In this document: piece by piece, positions 37,172 to 47,615 of the stretch
Numbering within the stretch: position 1 is the first letter of the stretch
How the letters are laid out: each line of letters begins with the position of its first letter
Assembly (NCBI RefSeq): GCF_003057745.1
Contig: NZ_QBJD02000004.1
Location: 248,001-312,000, forward strand
Direction: 5' to 3'
DNA: 64,000 nt
From: Enterobacter sp. RIT418
GTDB taxonomy: Bacteria; Pseudomonadota; Gammaproteobacteria; Enterobacterales; Enterobacteriaceae
Notes under the pieces: generated by a model
Told to the model about the DNA's origin: nothing
The model's input: only the letters and a program-made list of their open reading frames with translations
The model's database searches: none
Made by a program: the position numbers and the translations under genes

Positions 37172-38263
37172 ATGAAAGTTAAAGTACTGTCCCTCCTGGT
37201 ACCAGCTTTGCTGGTAGCAGGCGCAGCGAATGCGGCTGAAATTTACAACAAAGACGGCAACAAATTAGATCTGTACGGTAAAGTTGATGGTCTGCACTAT
37301 TTCTCTGATGACAAGAGCGCAGACGGTGACCAGACTTACATGCGTCTGGGCTTCAAAGGCGAAACGCAGGTTAACGATCAGCTGACCGGTTACGGCCAGT
37401 GGGAATACCAGATTCAGGGTAACTCTGCAGAAAACGAAAACAACTCCTGGACCCGTGTGGCGTTTGCCGGTCTGAAATTCGGCGATGCCGGTTCTTTCGA
37501 CTACGGTCGTAACTACGGCGTAGTTTACGATGTCACCTCATGGACTGACGTCCTGCCAGAATTCGGCGGCGACACCTACGGTGCTGACAACTTCATGCAG
37601 CAGCGCGGTAACGGCTTCGCGACCTACCGCAACACCGACTTCTTCGGTCTGGTAGACGGCCTGAACTTTGCCCTGCAGTATCAGGGTAAAAACGGCAGCG
37701 CCAGCGGTGAAGGCCAGACCAACAACGGCCGTGACGAACTGCGTCAGAACGGCGACGGCTTCGGCGGTTCTATCACTTACGATCTGGGCGAAGGCTTCGG
37801 TATCGGTACGGCTATCACCAGCTCCAAGCGTACTGACGCGCAGAACAACCTGGCCTACGGCCAAGGCGATCGCGCTGAAACCTACACCGGCGGTCTGAAA
37901 TACGACGCGAACAACATCTACCTGGCAGCGAACTACACCCAGACCTACAACGCGACTCGCGCCGGTAACCTGGGCTGGGCGAACAAAGCGCAGAACTTCG
38001 AAGTGGTTGCACAGTACCAGTTCGACTTCGGCCTGCGTCCATCCGTGGCGTACCTGCAGTCTAAAGGTAAGGACCTGGAAAACGGCTACGGCGACCAGGA
38101 CCTGCTGAAATATGTTGATGTTGGCGCGACTTACTACTTCAACAAAAACATGTCTACCTACGTTGATTACAAAATCAACCTGGTTGATGAAAACGAGTTC
38201 ACCCGTCAGGCGGGCATCGGTACTGATGACATCGTAGCGCTGGGTCTGGTTTACCAGTTCTAA
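37172..38263 (+). CDS. ompC: Outer-membrane porin OmpC
   Basis: A 363-residue general porin: a 21-residue signal peptide ending ANA, then the mature start [16 protein letters not shown] typical of OmpC/OmpF, and a C-terminal phenylalanine (LGLVYQF). The constriction-loop motif PEFGGDTYG is present. Its position between micF/rcsD and apbE, together with the micF and OmpR sites, identifies it as OmpC. Surface loops differ from E. coli, as expected. The ribosome site is AGAGGG. A strong terminator follows. Confidence 0.96.
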   Translation: MKVKVLSLLVPALLVAGAANAAEIYNKDGNKLDLYGKVDGLHYFSDDKSADGDQTYMRLGFKGETQVNDQLTGYGQWEYQIQGNSAENENNSWTRVAFAGLKFGDAGSFDYGRNYGVVYDVTSWTDVLPEFGGDTYGADNFMQQRGNGFATYRNTDFFGLVDGLNFALQYQGKNGSASGEGQTNNGRDELRQNGDGFGGSITYDLGEGFGIGTAITSSKRTDAQNNLAYGQGDRAETYTGGLKYDANNIYLAANYTQTYNATRAGNLGWANKAQNFEVVAQYQFDFGLRPSVAYLQSKGKDLENGYGDQDLLKYVDVGATYYFNKNMSTYVDYKINLVDENEFTRQAGIGTDDIVALGLVYQF

Positions 38264-38282
38264 TTCGTTACTCAGTATTGCA

Positions 38283-38306
38283 AGGGGGCCATCCGGCCCC
38301 TTTTTT
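38283..38306 (+). terminator. ompC terminator
   Basis: GGGGCC and GGCCCC arms around ATCC, followed by six T: a typical intrinsic terminator, 20 bp after the ompC stop. Confidence 0.9.
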
Positions 38307-38379
38307 CATGCCTTATTTACGTCTTACAAACCCACTTTTTTGGTGTACTCTTGCCGCCCTGGCATGAGGATAATAACGA

Positions 38380-39435
38380 ATGGACATGACTTTTTTACGC
38401 GCAAGCGTTCTGGCAACGCTCTTTTTCCTGACCGCGTGCGACTCTTCCACGCAGCCCGCTAAAACCGACGCGCCTGCGGCGACGGTGCTGGAAGGGAAAA
38501 CCATGGGAACCTTCTGGCGCGTCAGCGTGATGAACCTCGACAGCACCCGGGCTAACGAGCTGCGCGGCAAAATTCAGGCGCAGCTGGATGCAGACGATCA
38601 GCTGCTCTCGACCTATAAAAACGACTCCGCGCTGATGCGCTTTAATCTCTCTAAAAGCACCTCGCTATGGCCGGTGAGCGAGGCGATGGCGGACATCGTG
38701 ACCGAATCCCTGCGCGTGGGGTATAAAACGCACGGCGCGATGGACGTTACCGTCGGCCCGCTGGTGAACCTCTGGGGGTTTGGCCCCAACAAGCAGCCGG
38801 TGAAAACCCCCGACCAGGCCGCCATTGACGACGCCCGCGCCCGCACGGGCCTGCAGCATCTGACGGTGATCAACCAGTACGGCCAGCAGTATCTGCAAAA
38901 AGACATTCCCGATCTGTTTGTCGATCTCTCGACGGTAGGGGAAGGATATGCCGCAGACCACTTAGCCGCGCTGATGGCGGAAGAGGGGATCTCGCGCTAT
39001 CTGGTGTCCGTTGGCGGTGCGTTAGTTAGCCGCGGCATGAACGCCAGCGGCAGGCCGTGGCGGGTCGCGATCCAGCAGCCTACCGATCGGCAAAACGCGG
39101 TGCAGGCGGTGGTGGACATAAACGGTCACGGTATTAGCACCTCAGGCAGCTACCGCAACTACTACGAGCTCGACGGGAAACGCATTTCCCACGTGATCGA
39201 TCCCCAGACGGGCCGTCCTATTGAGCACAATCTGGTTTCCGTGACGGTCATCGCGCCGACGGCGCTGGAAGCGGATGCCTGGGATACCGGCCTGATGGTG
39301 CTGGGGCCGGAAAAAGCCAAAGAAGTCGTGCGCCAGCAGGGGCTGGCGGTCTATATGATCACGAAAGACGCGGACGGGTTTAAAACCTGGCGCTCGCCGC
39401 AGTTCAAAAGCTTCCTGGTGAGCGATAAAAATTAA
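38380..39435 (+). CDS. apbE: FAD:protein FMN transferase ApbE
   Basis: A 351-residue periplasmic lipoprotein that attaches FMN covalently to threonines of flavoproteins, such as NqrB/RnfG-type subunits. The lipobox LTAC places the acylated cysteine at residue 20. The family segments EGKTMGTFWRVS, DVTVGPLVNLWGFGP, DLSTVGEGYAADHL and HGISTSGSYRNYYELDGKRISHVIDPQTGRP (read in parts) are present. It lies between ompC and ada, as in E. coli. Its final codons overlap the Ada box. Confidence 0.96.
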   Translation: MDMTFLRASVLATLFFLTACDSSTQPAKTDAPAATVLEGKTMGTFWRVSVMNLDSTRANELRGKIQAQLDADDQLLSTYKNDSALMRFNLSKSTSLWPVSEAMADIVTESLRVGYKTHGAMDVTVGPLVNLWGFGPNKQPVKTPDQAAIDDARARTGLQHLTVINQYGQQYLQKDIPDLFVDLSTVGEGYAADHLAALMAEEGISRYLVSVGGALVSRGMNASGRPWRVAIQQPTDRQNAVQAVVDINGHGISTSGSYRNYYELDGKRISHVIDPQTGRPIEHNLVSVTVIAPTALEADAWDTGLMVLGPEKAKEVVRQQGLAVYMITKDADGFKTWRSPQFKSFLVSDKN

Positions 39436-39442
39436 AAAGCAA
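39430..39442 (+). promoter_or_regulatory. Ada box of the ada-alkB operon
   Basis: AAT, six bases, GCAA matches the A-box/B-box arrangement bound by methylated Ada. It lies about 65 bp before the ada start and uses the last coding codon and the stop of apbE. The spacer differs from E. coli (TAAAAA here). The -35/-10 elements are not clear. Confidence 0.65.
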
Positions 39443-39504
39443 GGTTGCAGGTTTTTCTTCGCTGGCGCTCGGGCAAGGTAGGCATATGCTTGTAGGAGGA
39501 GTCG

Positions 39505-40566
39505 ATGATGAAACATGTAGCCTTTACGACCGATGAGGAGCGCTGGCTGGCGGTGCTGGCCCGCGATCCGGATGCGGATAATCAGTTTGTCTTTGCCGTG
39601 CAAACGACCGGCATTTTCTGCCGCCCGTCCTGTCGCGCCCGCCGCGCGCTGCGTGAAAACGTCCGCTTTTATCCTGATGCACAGCACGCAGCCGAGGACG
39701 GTTTCAGGCCGTGCAAACGCTGCATGCCGGACAAAATCAATCCGCAGGAACAGAAGCTGGCTAAGGTAGAGCAGGCCTGCCGACTGCTGGAGCACGATCC
39801 CGCCCTGACGCTGGAAGGGCTGGCCCGGCAGGTGGCCATGAGTCCTTTCCACTTCCACCGGCTGTTTAAATCGATCACCGGCATGACGCCTAAAGCCTGG
39901 CAGCAGGCGGCGCGGGAAAAGCGCCTGCGCCGCGCGCTGGCGCAGGGGGATAAAATTACCGATGCCGTGCTGGCGGCAGGATTCCCGGACAGCAGCAGCT
40001 TCTATCGCAAAGCGGATGCCGCGCTGGGGATGACCGCAAAGCAGTATCGCAAAGGCGACGCCGCCGTGCGTTACGCTATCGCTGACTGCTCGCTAGGCCG
40101 CTGCCTGGTGGGCGAAAGCGAGCGGGGAATTTGCGCGATACTGCTGGGTGACGACGACGCTGAGGTCACGAATGAGCTGGTGTCGCTGTTTCCGCACGCC
40201 CGGCCCGAGCCGATGCGGGGCGACTTTGCCCGCCGCGTCATGCAGGTCATTGCCAGCATCGACAGCCAGGCCTTGCCGCTAACGCTGCCGCTGGATATCC
40301 GCGGTACGGCCTTTCAGCAGCAGGTCTGGCAGGCGCTGAGGGCAATTCCCTGCGGCGAGACGGCAAGCTATCAGCAGGTGGCGCGAAGCATTGGCAAGCC
40401 GAACGCCGTGCGCGCCGTGGCGGGCGCGTGCGCGGCAAATACGCTGGCGATTGTTATTCCGTGTCACCGCGTAGTGCGAAACGACGGCGCGCTGTCCGGC
40501 TACCGCTGGGGAACGGCGCGTAAAGCGCATCTTTTACGCCGCGAAACTAAAACGCAGGAGGGCTAA
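39505..40566 (+). CDS. ada: Bifunctional DNA-methyl acceptor and transcription regulator Ada
   Basis: A 353-residue regulator of the adaptive response to alkylation. The N-terminal zinc site has C-x3-C and C-x2-C (39, 43, 70, 73; 38, 42, 69, 72 if the second ATG at 39508 is used, as in E. coli). The first cysteine accepts methyl from phosphotriesters and turns Ada into an activator. An AraC-type helix-turn-helix follows, then the O6-methylguanine transferase domain with active-site PCHRV. The operon continues with alkB after a one-base overlap. Confidence 0.96.
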   Translation: MMKHVAFTTDEERWLAVLARDPDADNQFVFAVQTTGIFCRPSCRARRALRENVRFYPDAQHAAEDGFRPCKRCMPDKINPQEQKLAKVEQACRLLEHDPALTLEGLARQVAMSPFHFHRLFKSITGMTPKAWQQAAREKRLRRALAQGDKITDAVLAAGFPDSSSFYRKADAALGMTAKQYRKGDAAVRYAIADCSLGRCLVGESERGICAILLGDDDAEVTNELVSLFPHARPEPMRGDFARRVMQVIASIDSQALPLTLPLDIRGTAFQQQVWQALRAIPCGETASYQQVARSIGKPNAVRAVAGACAANTLAIVIPCHRVVRNDGALSGYRWGTARKAHLLRRETKTQEG

Positions 40567-41234
40567 TGCTCGATCTTTTTGCTGACGCTGAACCCTGGCA
40601 GGAACCGCTGGCGCCGGGGGCGACGATCCTGCGCCGCTTTGCGCTGTCGCGCGCGGCGGCGCTGTTTGACGCAATGGCTTCGGTCGCAGCGATCTCGCCG
40701 TTTCGCCATATGGTGACGCCGGGAGGCTACACCATGTCGGTTGCGATGACCAACTGCGGCACGCTGGGCTGGGCGACGGACGCGCGCGGCTATGTCTACG
40801 CCGAAACCGACCCCGTGACCGATAAGCCCTGGCCACCGATCCCGCCTCTGTTTGCGGCGCTGTGCCATGACGCGGCGGTAGAGGCGGGCTACCCTGATTT
40901 TCAGCCGGACGCCTGCCTTATTAACCGCTATGCCGTGGGCGCAAAGCTCTCGCTGCACCAGGACAAAGACGAGCCAGACCTGCGCGCGCCGATTGTCTCC
41001 GTCTCGCTAGGGCTGCCGGCTATTTTCCAGTTCGGCGGCCTTCGGCGTAACGATCCGCTGCAGCGCCTGATGCTGGAGCACGGTGACGTTGTGGTCTGGG
41101 GCAGGGAGTCGCGGCTCTTCTATCACGGCATTCAGCCGCTCAAACCCGGCGTTCATCCCCTGACGGGCGAGTTCCGCTATAACCTGACCTTCCGGCAGGC
41201 GGGGATGGCGAATAAAAATAAGAATTATTCTTGA
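40566..41234 (+). CDS. alkB: Alkylated-DNA dioxygenase AlkB
   Basis: A 222-residue Fe(II)/2-oxoglutarate dioxygenase that removes 1-methyladenine and 3-methylcytosine by oxidation. Iron ligands H131, D133 and H187 and the 2-oxoglutarate arginines R204 and R210 are all in place (LHQDKDE, LFYHGIQ, RYNLTFR), with the same numbering as E. coli AlkB. Translation is coupled to ada through TAATG. Confidence 0.96.
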   Translation: MLDLFADAEPWQEPLAPGATILRRFALSRAAALFDAMASVAAISPFRHMVTPGGYTMSVAMTNCGTLGWATDARGYVYAETDPVTDKPWPPIPPLFAALCHDAAVEAGYPDFQPDACLINRYAVGAKLSLHQDKDEPDLRAPIVSVSLGLPAIFQFGGLRRNDPLQRLMLEHGDVVVWGRESRLFYHGIQPLKPGVHPLTGEFRYNLTFRQAGMANKNKNYS

Positions 41235-41291
41235 TGTGAGCGTCGGGCAGTTTACACTGCTGGCTGATTTTTCTTGTTCGGATTGCTCTGC

Positions 41292-42935
41292 ATGCAACTA
41301 CTTCTTCTTGTCTGGCGTCAGTACCGCTGGCCATTTATCGCGGTGATGGCGCTCAGCCTCGCCAGCGCGGCGTTGGGGATTGGGCTGATTGCGTTTATCA
41401 ACGTGCGGCTCATCGAAATGGTCGACACCTCGCTCTCCGTTCTGCCGGAGTTTCTTGGCCTCCTCCTCCTGCTGATGGCCGTGACGCTCGGCTCCCAGCT
41501 CGCCCTGACCGCGCTGGGCCACCACTTCGTTTTCCGCCTGCGCGGCGAGTTTATCAAACGGATTCTCGATACTCCGGTAGAGCGTATTGAGCAGCTCGGC
41601 AGCGCCTCCCTTTTGGCGGGGCTGACCAGCGACGTGCGCGCCATCACCATTGCGTTCGTGCGTCTGCCGGAGCTGGTGCAGGGGATTATTCTTACCTTCG
41701 GCTCCGCGGCGTATCTGGCGTGGCTGTCGACGAAAATGCTGGCCGTGACCGCGCTGTGGATTGTCATCACCATCTGGGGCGGGTTTGTGCTGGTATCGCG
41801 CGTGTATAAGCACATGGCGGTGCTGCGGGAAACGGAAGATAAGCTCTACAACGACTATCAGACGGTGCTGGAAGGGCGTAAAGAGCTGACGCTGAACCGC
41901 GAGCGCGCCGAGCATATTTTTAACCACCTCTATATGCCGGACGCGCGCGAGTATCGTCACCATATTATTCGCGCCGATACGTTCCACCTGAGCGCGGTGA
42001 ACTGGTCGAACATTATGATGCTCGGCGCCATCGGGCTGGTGTTCTGGATGGCAAACAGCCTCGGCTGGGCCGATACTAACGTTGCGGCAACCTACTCGCT
42101 GACGCTGCTGTTTTTGCGCACGCCGCTGCTCTCCGCCGTCGGCGCGCTGCCCACGCTGCTCAGTGCCCAGGTGGCCTTCAATAAGCTCAGGAAGTTTGAG
42201 CTCGCGCCGTTCAGGGCCGAGTTTCCGCGCCCGCAGGCGTTCCCGAACTGGCAAACGCTTGAGCTGCGCGACGTAACGTTCCGCTACCAGGAGAATGCCT
42301 TCTCGGTCGGGCCGATTAATTTGACCCTGCACCGCGGCGAGCTGCTGTTTCTGATTGGCGGCAACGGCAGCGGAAAATCGACGCTGGCGATGCTGCTGAC
42401 CGGGCTGTATCAGCCGCTGTCGGGGGAAATTCTGCTCGACGGCAAGGCGCTGAGCGCGGAGAAACCGGAGGACTACCGCAAGCTGTTTTCGGCAGTGTTT
42501 ACGGACGTCTGGCTCTTTGACAGGCTGCTCGGGCCCGAAGGGCAGGAGGCTAATCCGGCGCTGGTGGAGAAGTGGCTGGCGCATCTGCAGATGTCGCACA
42601 AGCTGGAGCTCCAGGACGGCAAGATCCTCAATCTTAAGCTCTCAAAAGGGCAGAAAAAGCGCGTGGCGCTGCTGCTGGCCCTGGCGGAGGAGCGCGATAT
42701 TATCCTGCTGGACGAATGGGCGGCGGATCAGGACCCGCACTTCCGCCGCGAATTTTACCAGGTGCTGCTGCCGCTGATGAAGGAGATGGGCAAGACCATC
42801 TTTGCAATCAGCCATGATGACCACTACTTCATCCATGCCGATCGTCTGCTGGAGATGCGCGACGGCAGGCTAAGCGAGCTGACGGGCGACGAGCGCGACG
42901 CCGCGTCGCGTGATGCGGTGGCGCGCACGGCCTGA
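41292..42935 (+). CDS. yojI: ABC exporter YojI
   Basis: A 547-residue ABC transporter with a fused membrane domain and ATPase, the same length as E. coli YojI, which exports microcin J25 with TolC and contributes to L-cysteine export. Six helices fill residues 1-300. The ATPase has Walker A GGNGSGKS (356-363), signature LSKGQKKR and Walker [11 protein letters not shown]. The start at 41292 ([10 protein letters not shown]) is chosen by comparison, because upstream codons would add an unmatched tail. Confidence 0.95.
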   Translation: MQLLLLVWRQYRWPFIAVMALSLASAALGIGLIAFINVRLIEMVDTSLSVLPEFLGLLLLLMAVTLGSQLALTALGHHFVFRLRGEFIKRILDTPVERIEQLGSASLLAGLTSDVRAITIAFVRLPELVQGIILTFGSAAYLAWLSTKMLAVTALWIVITIWGGFVLVSRVYKHMAVLRETEDKLYNDYQTVLEGRKELTLNRERAEHIFNHLYMPDAREYRHHIIRADTFHLSAVNWSNIMMLGAIGLVFWMANSLGWADTNVAATYSLTLLFLRTPLLSAVGALPTLLSAQVAFNKLRKFELAPFRAEFPRPQAFPNWQTLELRDVTFRYQENAFSVGPINLTLHRGELLFLIGGNGSGKSTLAMLLTGLYQPLSGEILLDGKALSAEKPEDYRKLFSAVFTDVWLFDRLLGPEGQEANPALVEKWLAHLQMSHKLELQDGKILNLKLSKGQKKRVALLLALAEERDIILLDEWAADQDPHFRREFYQVLLPLMKEMGKTIFAISHDDHYFIHADRLLEMRDGRLSELTGDERDAASRDAVARTA

Positions 42936-42936
42936 G

Positions 42937-42969
42937 CCTCACCTTAACCCTCTCCCACAGGGAGAGGGG
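42937..42969. repeat. Palindromic repeat between yojI and mgtE
   Basis: CCTCACCTTAACCCTCTCCC with a GGGAGAGGGG right arm, of the same family as the repeats at 22196 and 23654. It lies just after the yojI stop and probably ends or stabilises that transcript. Confidence 0.75.
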
Positions 42970-43081
42970 ACAAATCGCGGCCCGTATGCCGTTTTTTTCT
43001 CCATCTCCCGCCGTTGTTTATTCTTATTTACATATCTCCGCGCTATGCTTAATGCCATCTCATTTCATGGATTTATGATTA

Positions 43082-44518
43082 ATGTCGGTATTGAACAAAA
43101 ACAGCGCAAGGTTGCGCGATCAGGAGCGTGCGCGCCTCATCTGGCTCCTTACGACCGATAAAGCGGTCACCTCTACGCTATTGGGAAAATTGACCCTGGC
43201 TGAGCAATATGATGTCGGTACGTTAGCCGACGATATTGCTGAGGTAGGTGCGCTGGTTGCCCATTTACCGCCGCCCGACCTGGCGGATACGCTTGAAGCC
43301 CTGCCGTCCGAGGAGCGTCACGCCCTGTGGCGCCTGGTGCAGGACCACGAGCGCGGGCAGGTTCTGCTTGAAGCCTCTGAAAACGTCTGGGACGACCTGA
43401 TCGATGAGATGAGCGACCGGGACATCCTTGATGCGGTCCAGACGCTCGACATCGACGAGCAGATTTACCTCGTGCAGCACCTGCCGCGAAACCTGACGGG
43501 ACGCCTGCTGGCCTCGCTGCCGGCGGACGAGCGCGCCCGCGTGCGTCAGGTGATGCACTACGAGAAAAACAGCGTCGGCGCGATCATGGAGTTCGGCGTC
43601 ATCATGGTGCGCCCGGACGTCACGCTCGGCACCGTGCAGCGCTACCTGCGCCGCCTCGGCAAGATGCCGGACAACACCGATAAGCTGTTTGTCACCTCGC
43701 GGGACAAAACCCTGCTCGGCGAGCTGGAGCTCAAAACCATCCTGCTCAACAGCGCGCAGCGGCGGGTGAGCGAGGTGATGGAAACCGAGCCGATGGTCTT
43801 CTCCCCGGAGGATGACGCTGAGAAAGCGGCCCGTACCTTTGAACGTGATGACCTTGTCAGCGCCGCAGTGGTGGACTCCGTCGGCAAGCTGATGGGGCGT
43901 CTGACCATCGACGAGATCGTGGACGTCGTCTACGAAGAAACCGACAACGACCTGCGCGCCCTCGGCGGGATCAGCGCGGAAGATGACGTGCATGCCTCGG
44001 TGGGCAAGGCGGTGAAAACCCGCTGGGCGTGGCTGGCGATCAACCTCTGCACCGCGTTTATCGCTTCCCGCGTCATCGACGGGTTTGAGCACACCATTTC
44101 CCAACTGGTGGCGCTGGCCTCGCTGATGCCGATCGTGGCGGGCATTGGCGGTAACACCGGCAACCAGACCATCACCATGATCGTTCGCGCCCTGGCGCTG
44201 GAGAACATTCAGCCCGGCAACTTTGCCTTCCTGATCTTCAGGGAGATGGGCGTGGCGTTGATCAACGGCCTGGTGTGGGGCGGGATCATGGGCGGCATTA
44301 CCTGGTGGCTGTACGACGATATGGCGCTGGGCGGCGTAATGATGCTGGCGATGGTCCTGAACCTGCTGGTGGCGTCGATGATGGGCGTTATTATCCCGTT
44401 AACGATGACCAAACTGGGGCGCGACCCCGCGGTGGGGTCGAGCGTGATGATCACCGCCATTACCGATACCGGCGGCTTCTTTATTTTCCTTGGGCTGGCG
44501 ACGGTGTTTCTTCTTTAG
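43082..44518 (+). CDS. mgtE: Magnesium transporter MgtE
   Basis: A 478-residue MgtE-family Mg2+ channel. The N-domain (about residues 40-150) is followed by tandem CBS domains (about 150-280) and five membrane helices. The pore signatures IGGNTGNQT and SSVMITAITDTGGFF are intact, including the conserved aspartate. The ribosome site is weak. It is not part of the E. coli K-12 order at this position. Its end overlaps the convergent SulP gene by 38 bp. Confidence 0.92.
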   Translation: MSVLNKNSARLRDQERARLIWLLTTDKAVTSTLLGKLTLAEQYDVGTLADDIAEVGALVAHLPPPDLADTLEALPSEERHALWRLVQDHERGQVLLEASENVWDDLIDEMSDRDILDAVQTLDIDEQIYLVQHLPRNLTGRLLASLPADERARVRQVMHYEKNSVGAIMEFGVIMVRPDVTLGTVQRYLRRLGKMPDNTDKLFVTSRDKTLLGELELKTILLNSAQRRVSEVMETEPMVFSPEDDAEKAARTFERDDLVSAAVVDSVGKLMGRLTIDEIVDVVYEETDNDLRALGGISAEDDVHASVGKAVKTRWAWLAINLCTAFIASRVIDGFEHTISQLVALASLMPIVAGIGGNTGNQTITMIVRALALENIQPGNFAFLIFREMGVALINGLVWGGIMGGITWWLYDDMALGGVMMLAMVLNLLVASMMGVIIPLTMTKLGRDPAVGSSVMITAITDTGGFFIFLGLATVFLL

Positions 44519-45710
44519 CCAGGCGCGCGCGCCTGAGGCGGGCAGGGAGAATAACCATCACTACGATCCCGCCCAATACCCCAATCGCCAGGTTACCGGT
44601 CGAGACGGTGGCGGCCACCGTCACCAGCATCACCAGCGTTTCGGCTACCGGCGCGCGCTTGACGGTCGCGGGCTGAACGCTGTGCCAGCTGAACGTTTTC
44701 ACCGCCACGATGGCCATGATCCCGGCCAGCACGGCCATCGGTATTTTTGCCATCACCTCGCTCAGCGCCGTGACCAGCACCAGCAGCACGGCGGCGGCGG
44801 CAATGGTGGAGACGCGGCTGCGGCCTTTGCCCATCTCCACGTTGACGATGGTTTGCCCAATCATCGCGCAGCCCGCAATGCCGCCGTAAAATCCGGCCAG
44901 AATATTCCCGACGCCCAGCCCAATGCTTTCGCGACGCTTGCTTGACGGCGTTGCGGTCAGCTCGTCTACCAGCTTCGCGGTCAGCAGCGATTCAAGCAGG
45001 CCGACAAACGCGATGCTCAGCGCGCAGGGCCAGATGATGCTCAGCGTCTCAAGATTGAGCGGCACCAGCAGTTCCGTTAGCCCCGGCAGGCCGCCGCTCA
45101 TGGAGCCTTCGTCGCCCACGGTCGGCAGGATCTGCCCGGTGGTGACGGTGAACAGGGTTAACACCACGATGGCAATCAGCGGCGACGGCACGCTTTTAAC
45201 GTAGCGCGGCACCCACAGCACGATCAGCAGCGTCAGGACGAACAGCCCGAGGATCAGCGGGCTGCGGCTCCAGAAATGCGGAACCTGGGCGAAGAAAATC
45301 AGTATTCCCAGCGCGTTAACAAAACCGGTCATCACCGGCTGAGGCACAAAACGCATCAGCCGCGCCATCCCCAGCGCGCCGAAGAGGATCTGGATGACGC
45401 CCGCCATGATAACGGCGGGGAGAATGTACTGAACGCCGTGCTGGTGGACCATTGGTCCAATGACCAGCGCGACGGAGCCCGCGGCGGCGGTCACCATCGC
45501 CGGGCGGCCGCCCAGCACGGAGAGGGCAAAGCAGAGCACCACGGAGGCGACCAGGCTGACCTTCGGATCAACGCCCGCGACAACGGAAAACGAAATCACT
45601 TCCGGGATCAGGGCGAGGGCGGTAATCACGCCCGCCAGCGTTTCGCGCATCAGGCGAGAGGGGGAACGAATCACGTTGATAACGCGATCTTGAGATTGAG
45701 TTAAAGGCAT
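44481..45710 (-). CDS. SulP-family anion transporter without STAS domain
   Basis: A 409-residue SulP/SLC26-type carrier with about 11-12 hydrophobic helices. LAGVITALALIPEVISFSVVAGVDP is the N-terminal family region, and the GFYGGIAGCAMIGQTIVNVEMG stretch is typical of helix 8-9. The usual C-terminal STAS domain is missing: the chain ends shortly after the last helix with a basic tail (RLRRARLAKEE). Many shorter bacterial SulP members are like this. The substrate (sulfate, bicarbonate or another anion) cannot be told. The start at 45710 (MPLTQSQDR) is likely; the frame is open to 45773. Confidence 0.85.
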   Translation of the reverse strand: MPLTQSQDRVINVIRSPSRLMRETLAGVITALALIPEVISFSVVAGVDPKVSLVASVVLCFALSVLGGRPAMVTAAAGSVALVIGPMVHQHGVQYILPAVIMAGVIQILFGALGMARLMRFVPQPVMTGFVNALGILIFFAQVPHFWSRSPLILGLFVLTLLIVLWVPRYVKSVPSPLIAIVVLTLFTVTTGQILPTVGDEGSMSGGLPGLTELLVPLNLETLSIIWPCALSIAFVGLLESLLTAKLVDELTATPSSKRRESIGLGVGNILAGFYGGIAGCAMIGQTIVNVEMGKGRSRVSTIAAAAVLLVLVTALSEVMAKIPMAVLAGIMAIVAVKTFSWHSVQPATVKRAPVAETLVMLVTVAATVSTGNLAIGVLGGIVVMVILPARLRRARLAKEETPSPAQGK

Positions 45711-45948
45711 AGCAGTTCGCAGGTTAGGGCAGGCTTCCGTGCGCGCGATCACAAAGTGCAGCATAGTAGCCACAATCGTCGCGCTTTGCTACCCGCACGC
45801 GGAATGCCACACAAACATTCCACCATTAAATTTCACAATTACAATAATTTCGTAACCTTTAAACAATATTTAAAAGTTGCTACCGTTGCCTCCGCAGTTT
45901 TTTCACCTGCAATTTCCACGCACAAGTACATTCAACGAAGGCAAAATT

Positions 45949-47598
45949 ATGAAAAAAATGACTGCCATGCTCTTTTCTCTGGCCGTGGGGCTGAACGCCG
46001 TCTCAATGGCGGCGAAAGCAGACGCACCAAAAGAGCAGGAGACGGACGTCCTTTTAATTGGTGGCGGCATCATGAGCGCTACTCTGGGAACCTATCTGCA
46101 AGAGCTTCAGCCGGACTGGTCGATGACCATGGTCGAGCGCCTCGACGGCGTGGCGCAGGAAAGCTCTAACGGCTGGAACAACGCCGGCACCGGCCATTCG
46201 GCACTCATGGAACTGAACTATACGCCGCAGAAAAAGGACGGTTCCATTAGTATCGAGAAGGCGGTGGAGATTAACGAAGCCTTCCAGATCTCACGCCAGT
46301 TCTGGTCTCACCAGGTCAACAGCGGCGTGATGCACGATCCGCACTCCTTCATTAATACCGTACCGCACATGAGCTTCGTCTGGGGCGACCAGAACGTGAA
46401 CTTCCTGCGCGCGCGCTATGCGGCGCTGCAGCAGAGCACCCTGTTCCGCGGCATGAAATATTCTGAAGATCACGCGCAGATCAAAGAGTGGGCGCCGCTG
46501 GTCATGGAAGGGCGCGATCCGAACCAGAAGGTGGCCGCCACGCGTACCGAAATCGGCACCGACGTGAACTACGGGGAAATCACCCGCCAGCTGGTGGGCG
46601 CTCTGAAGAAGAAAGAGAACTTCAACCTGCAGCTCAGCACCGAGGTGCGCGGCTTTAAGCGCAACGCGGACAACAGCTGGAGCGTGACCGTTGCCGATCT
46701 GAAAAACAACGACGCCGAGCGCGTCATCAAGGCGAAGTTTGTCTTTATCGGTGCCGGCGGCGCGGCGCTGAAGCTGCTGCAGGAGACCGGGATTCCTGAA
46801 GCGGACGACTACGCGGGCTTCCCGGTGGGCGGCCAGTTCCTCGTATCCGAGAACCCTGAAGTGGTTAACCGCCATCTGGCGAAAGTCTACGGCCAGGCCT
46901 CCGTCGGCGCGCCGCCGATGTCCGTACCGCACATCGATACCCGCATGCTGGACGGCAAGCGCGTGGTGCTGTTCGGGCCGTTCGCCACCTTCTCAACGAA
47001 GTTCCTGAAAAACGGCTCGCTGTTCGACCTGCTGAGCGCGACCACCACCTCCAACTTCAAGCCGATGGTGGACGTAGGCCTGGATAACTTCGATCTGGTG
47101 AAATACCTGATTAGCCAGGTGATGCTCTCCGACGACGACCGCTTCGCGGCGCTGAAAGAGTACTATCCGCAGGCGAAGAAAGAGGACTGGCGTTTGTGGC
47201 AGGCGGGCCAGCGCGTGCAGATTATCAAGCGCGATCCGAAAGAGGGCGGCGTGCTGCGTCTGGGTACGGAAGTGGTGAGCGATAAGGATGGCACCATTGC
47301 CGCGCTGCTGGGCGCGTCACCGGGCGCGTCAACCGCTGCGCCAATCATGCTGCACCTGATGGAAAAAGTGTTTAAAGATAAAGTTGCCAGCCCGGAGTGG
47401 CAGGCGAAGCTGAAAACCATTATTCCGTCTTACGGCACGAAGCTGAACGGCAACGTCGAGGCAACGGAGCAGGAGCTGGAGTACACCAGCCGCGTGCTGC
47501 AGCTGCAGTACGTGAAGCCGCAGGCGGCAGACGCTGCGCCTAAGGCAGAGCTGAAGCCTCAGCCGGAGAACAAACCGGTCGCGGATATCGCGCTGTAA
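45949..47598 (+). CDS. mqo: Malate:quinone oxidoreductase
   Basis: A 549-residue FAD enzyme that oxidises malate to oxaloacetate at the membrane and passes electrons to quinone. The FAD motif [17 protein letters not shown] is at about residues 34-50. Further matches to E. coli Mqo are [34 protein letters not shown] and [15 protein letters not shown]. The N-terminus has a signal-like hydrophobic stretch, also seen in E. coli Mqo. The start at 45949 is chosen because it gives this N-terminus. It is followed by a palindromic repeat, then by eco on the other strand. Confidence 0.96.
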   Translation: MKKMTAMLFSLAVGLNAVSMAAKADAPKEQETDVLLIGGGIMSATLGTYLQELQPDWSMTMVERLDGVAQESSNGWNNAGTGHSALMELNYTPQKKDGSISIEKAVEINEAFQISRQFWSHQVNSGVMHDPHSFINTVPHMSFVWGDQNVNFLRARYAALQQSTLFRGMKYSEDHAQIKEWAPLVMEGRDPNQKVAATRTEIGTDVNYGEITRQLVGALKKKENFNLQLSTEVRGFKRNADNSWSVTVADLKNNDAERVIKAKFVFIGAGGAALKLLQETGIPEADDYAGFPVGGQFLVSENPEVVNRHLAKVYGQASVGAPPMSVPHIDTRMLDGKRVVLFGPFATFSTKFLKNGSLFDLLSATTTSNFKPMVDVGLDNFDLVKYLISQVMLSDDDRFAALKEYYPQAKKEDWRLWQAGQRVQIIKRDPKEGGVLRLGTEVVSDKDGTIAALLGASPGASTAAPIMLHLMEKVFKDKVASPEWQAKLKTIIPSYGTKLNGNVEATEQELEYTSRVLQLQYVKPQAADAAPKAELKPQPENKPVADIAL

Positions 47599-47615
47599 GG
47601 TAAAAGCTAGTGTTT

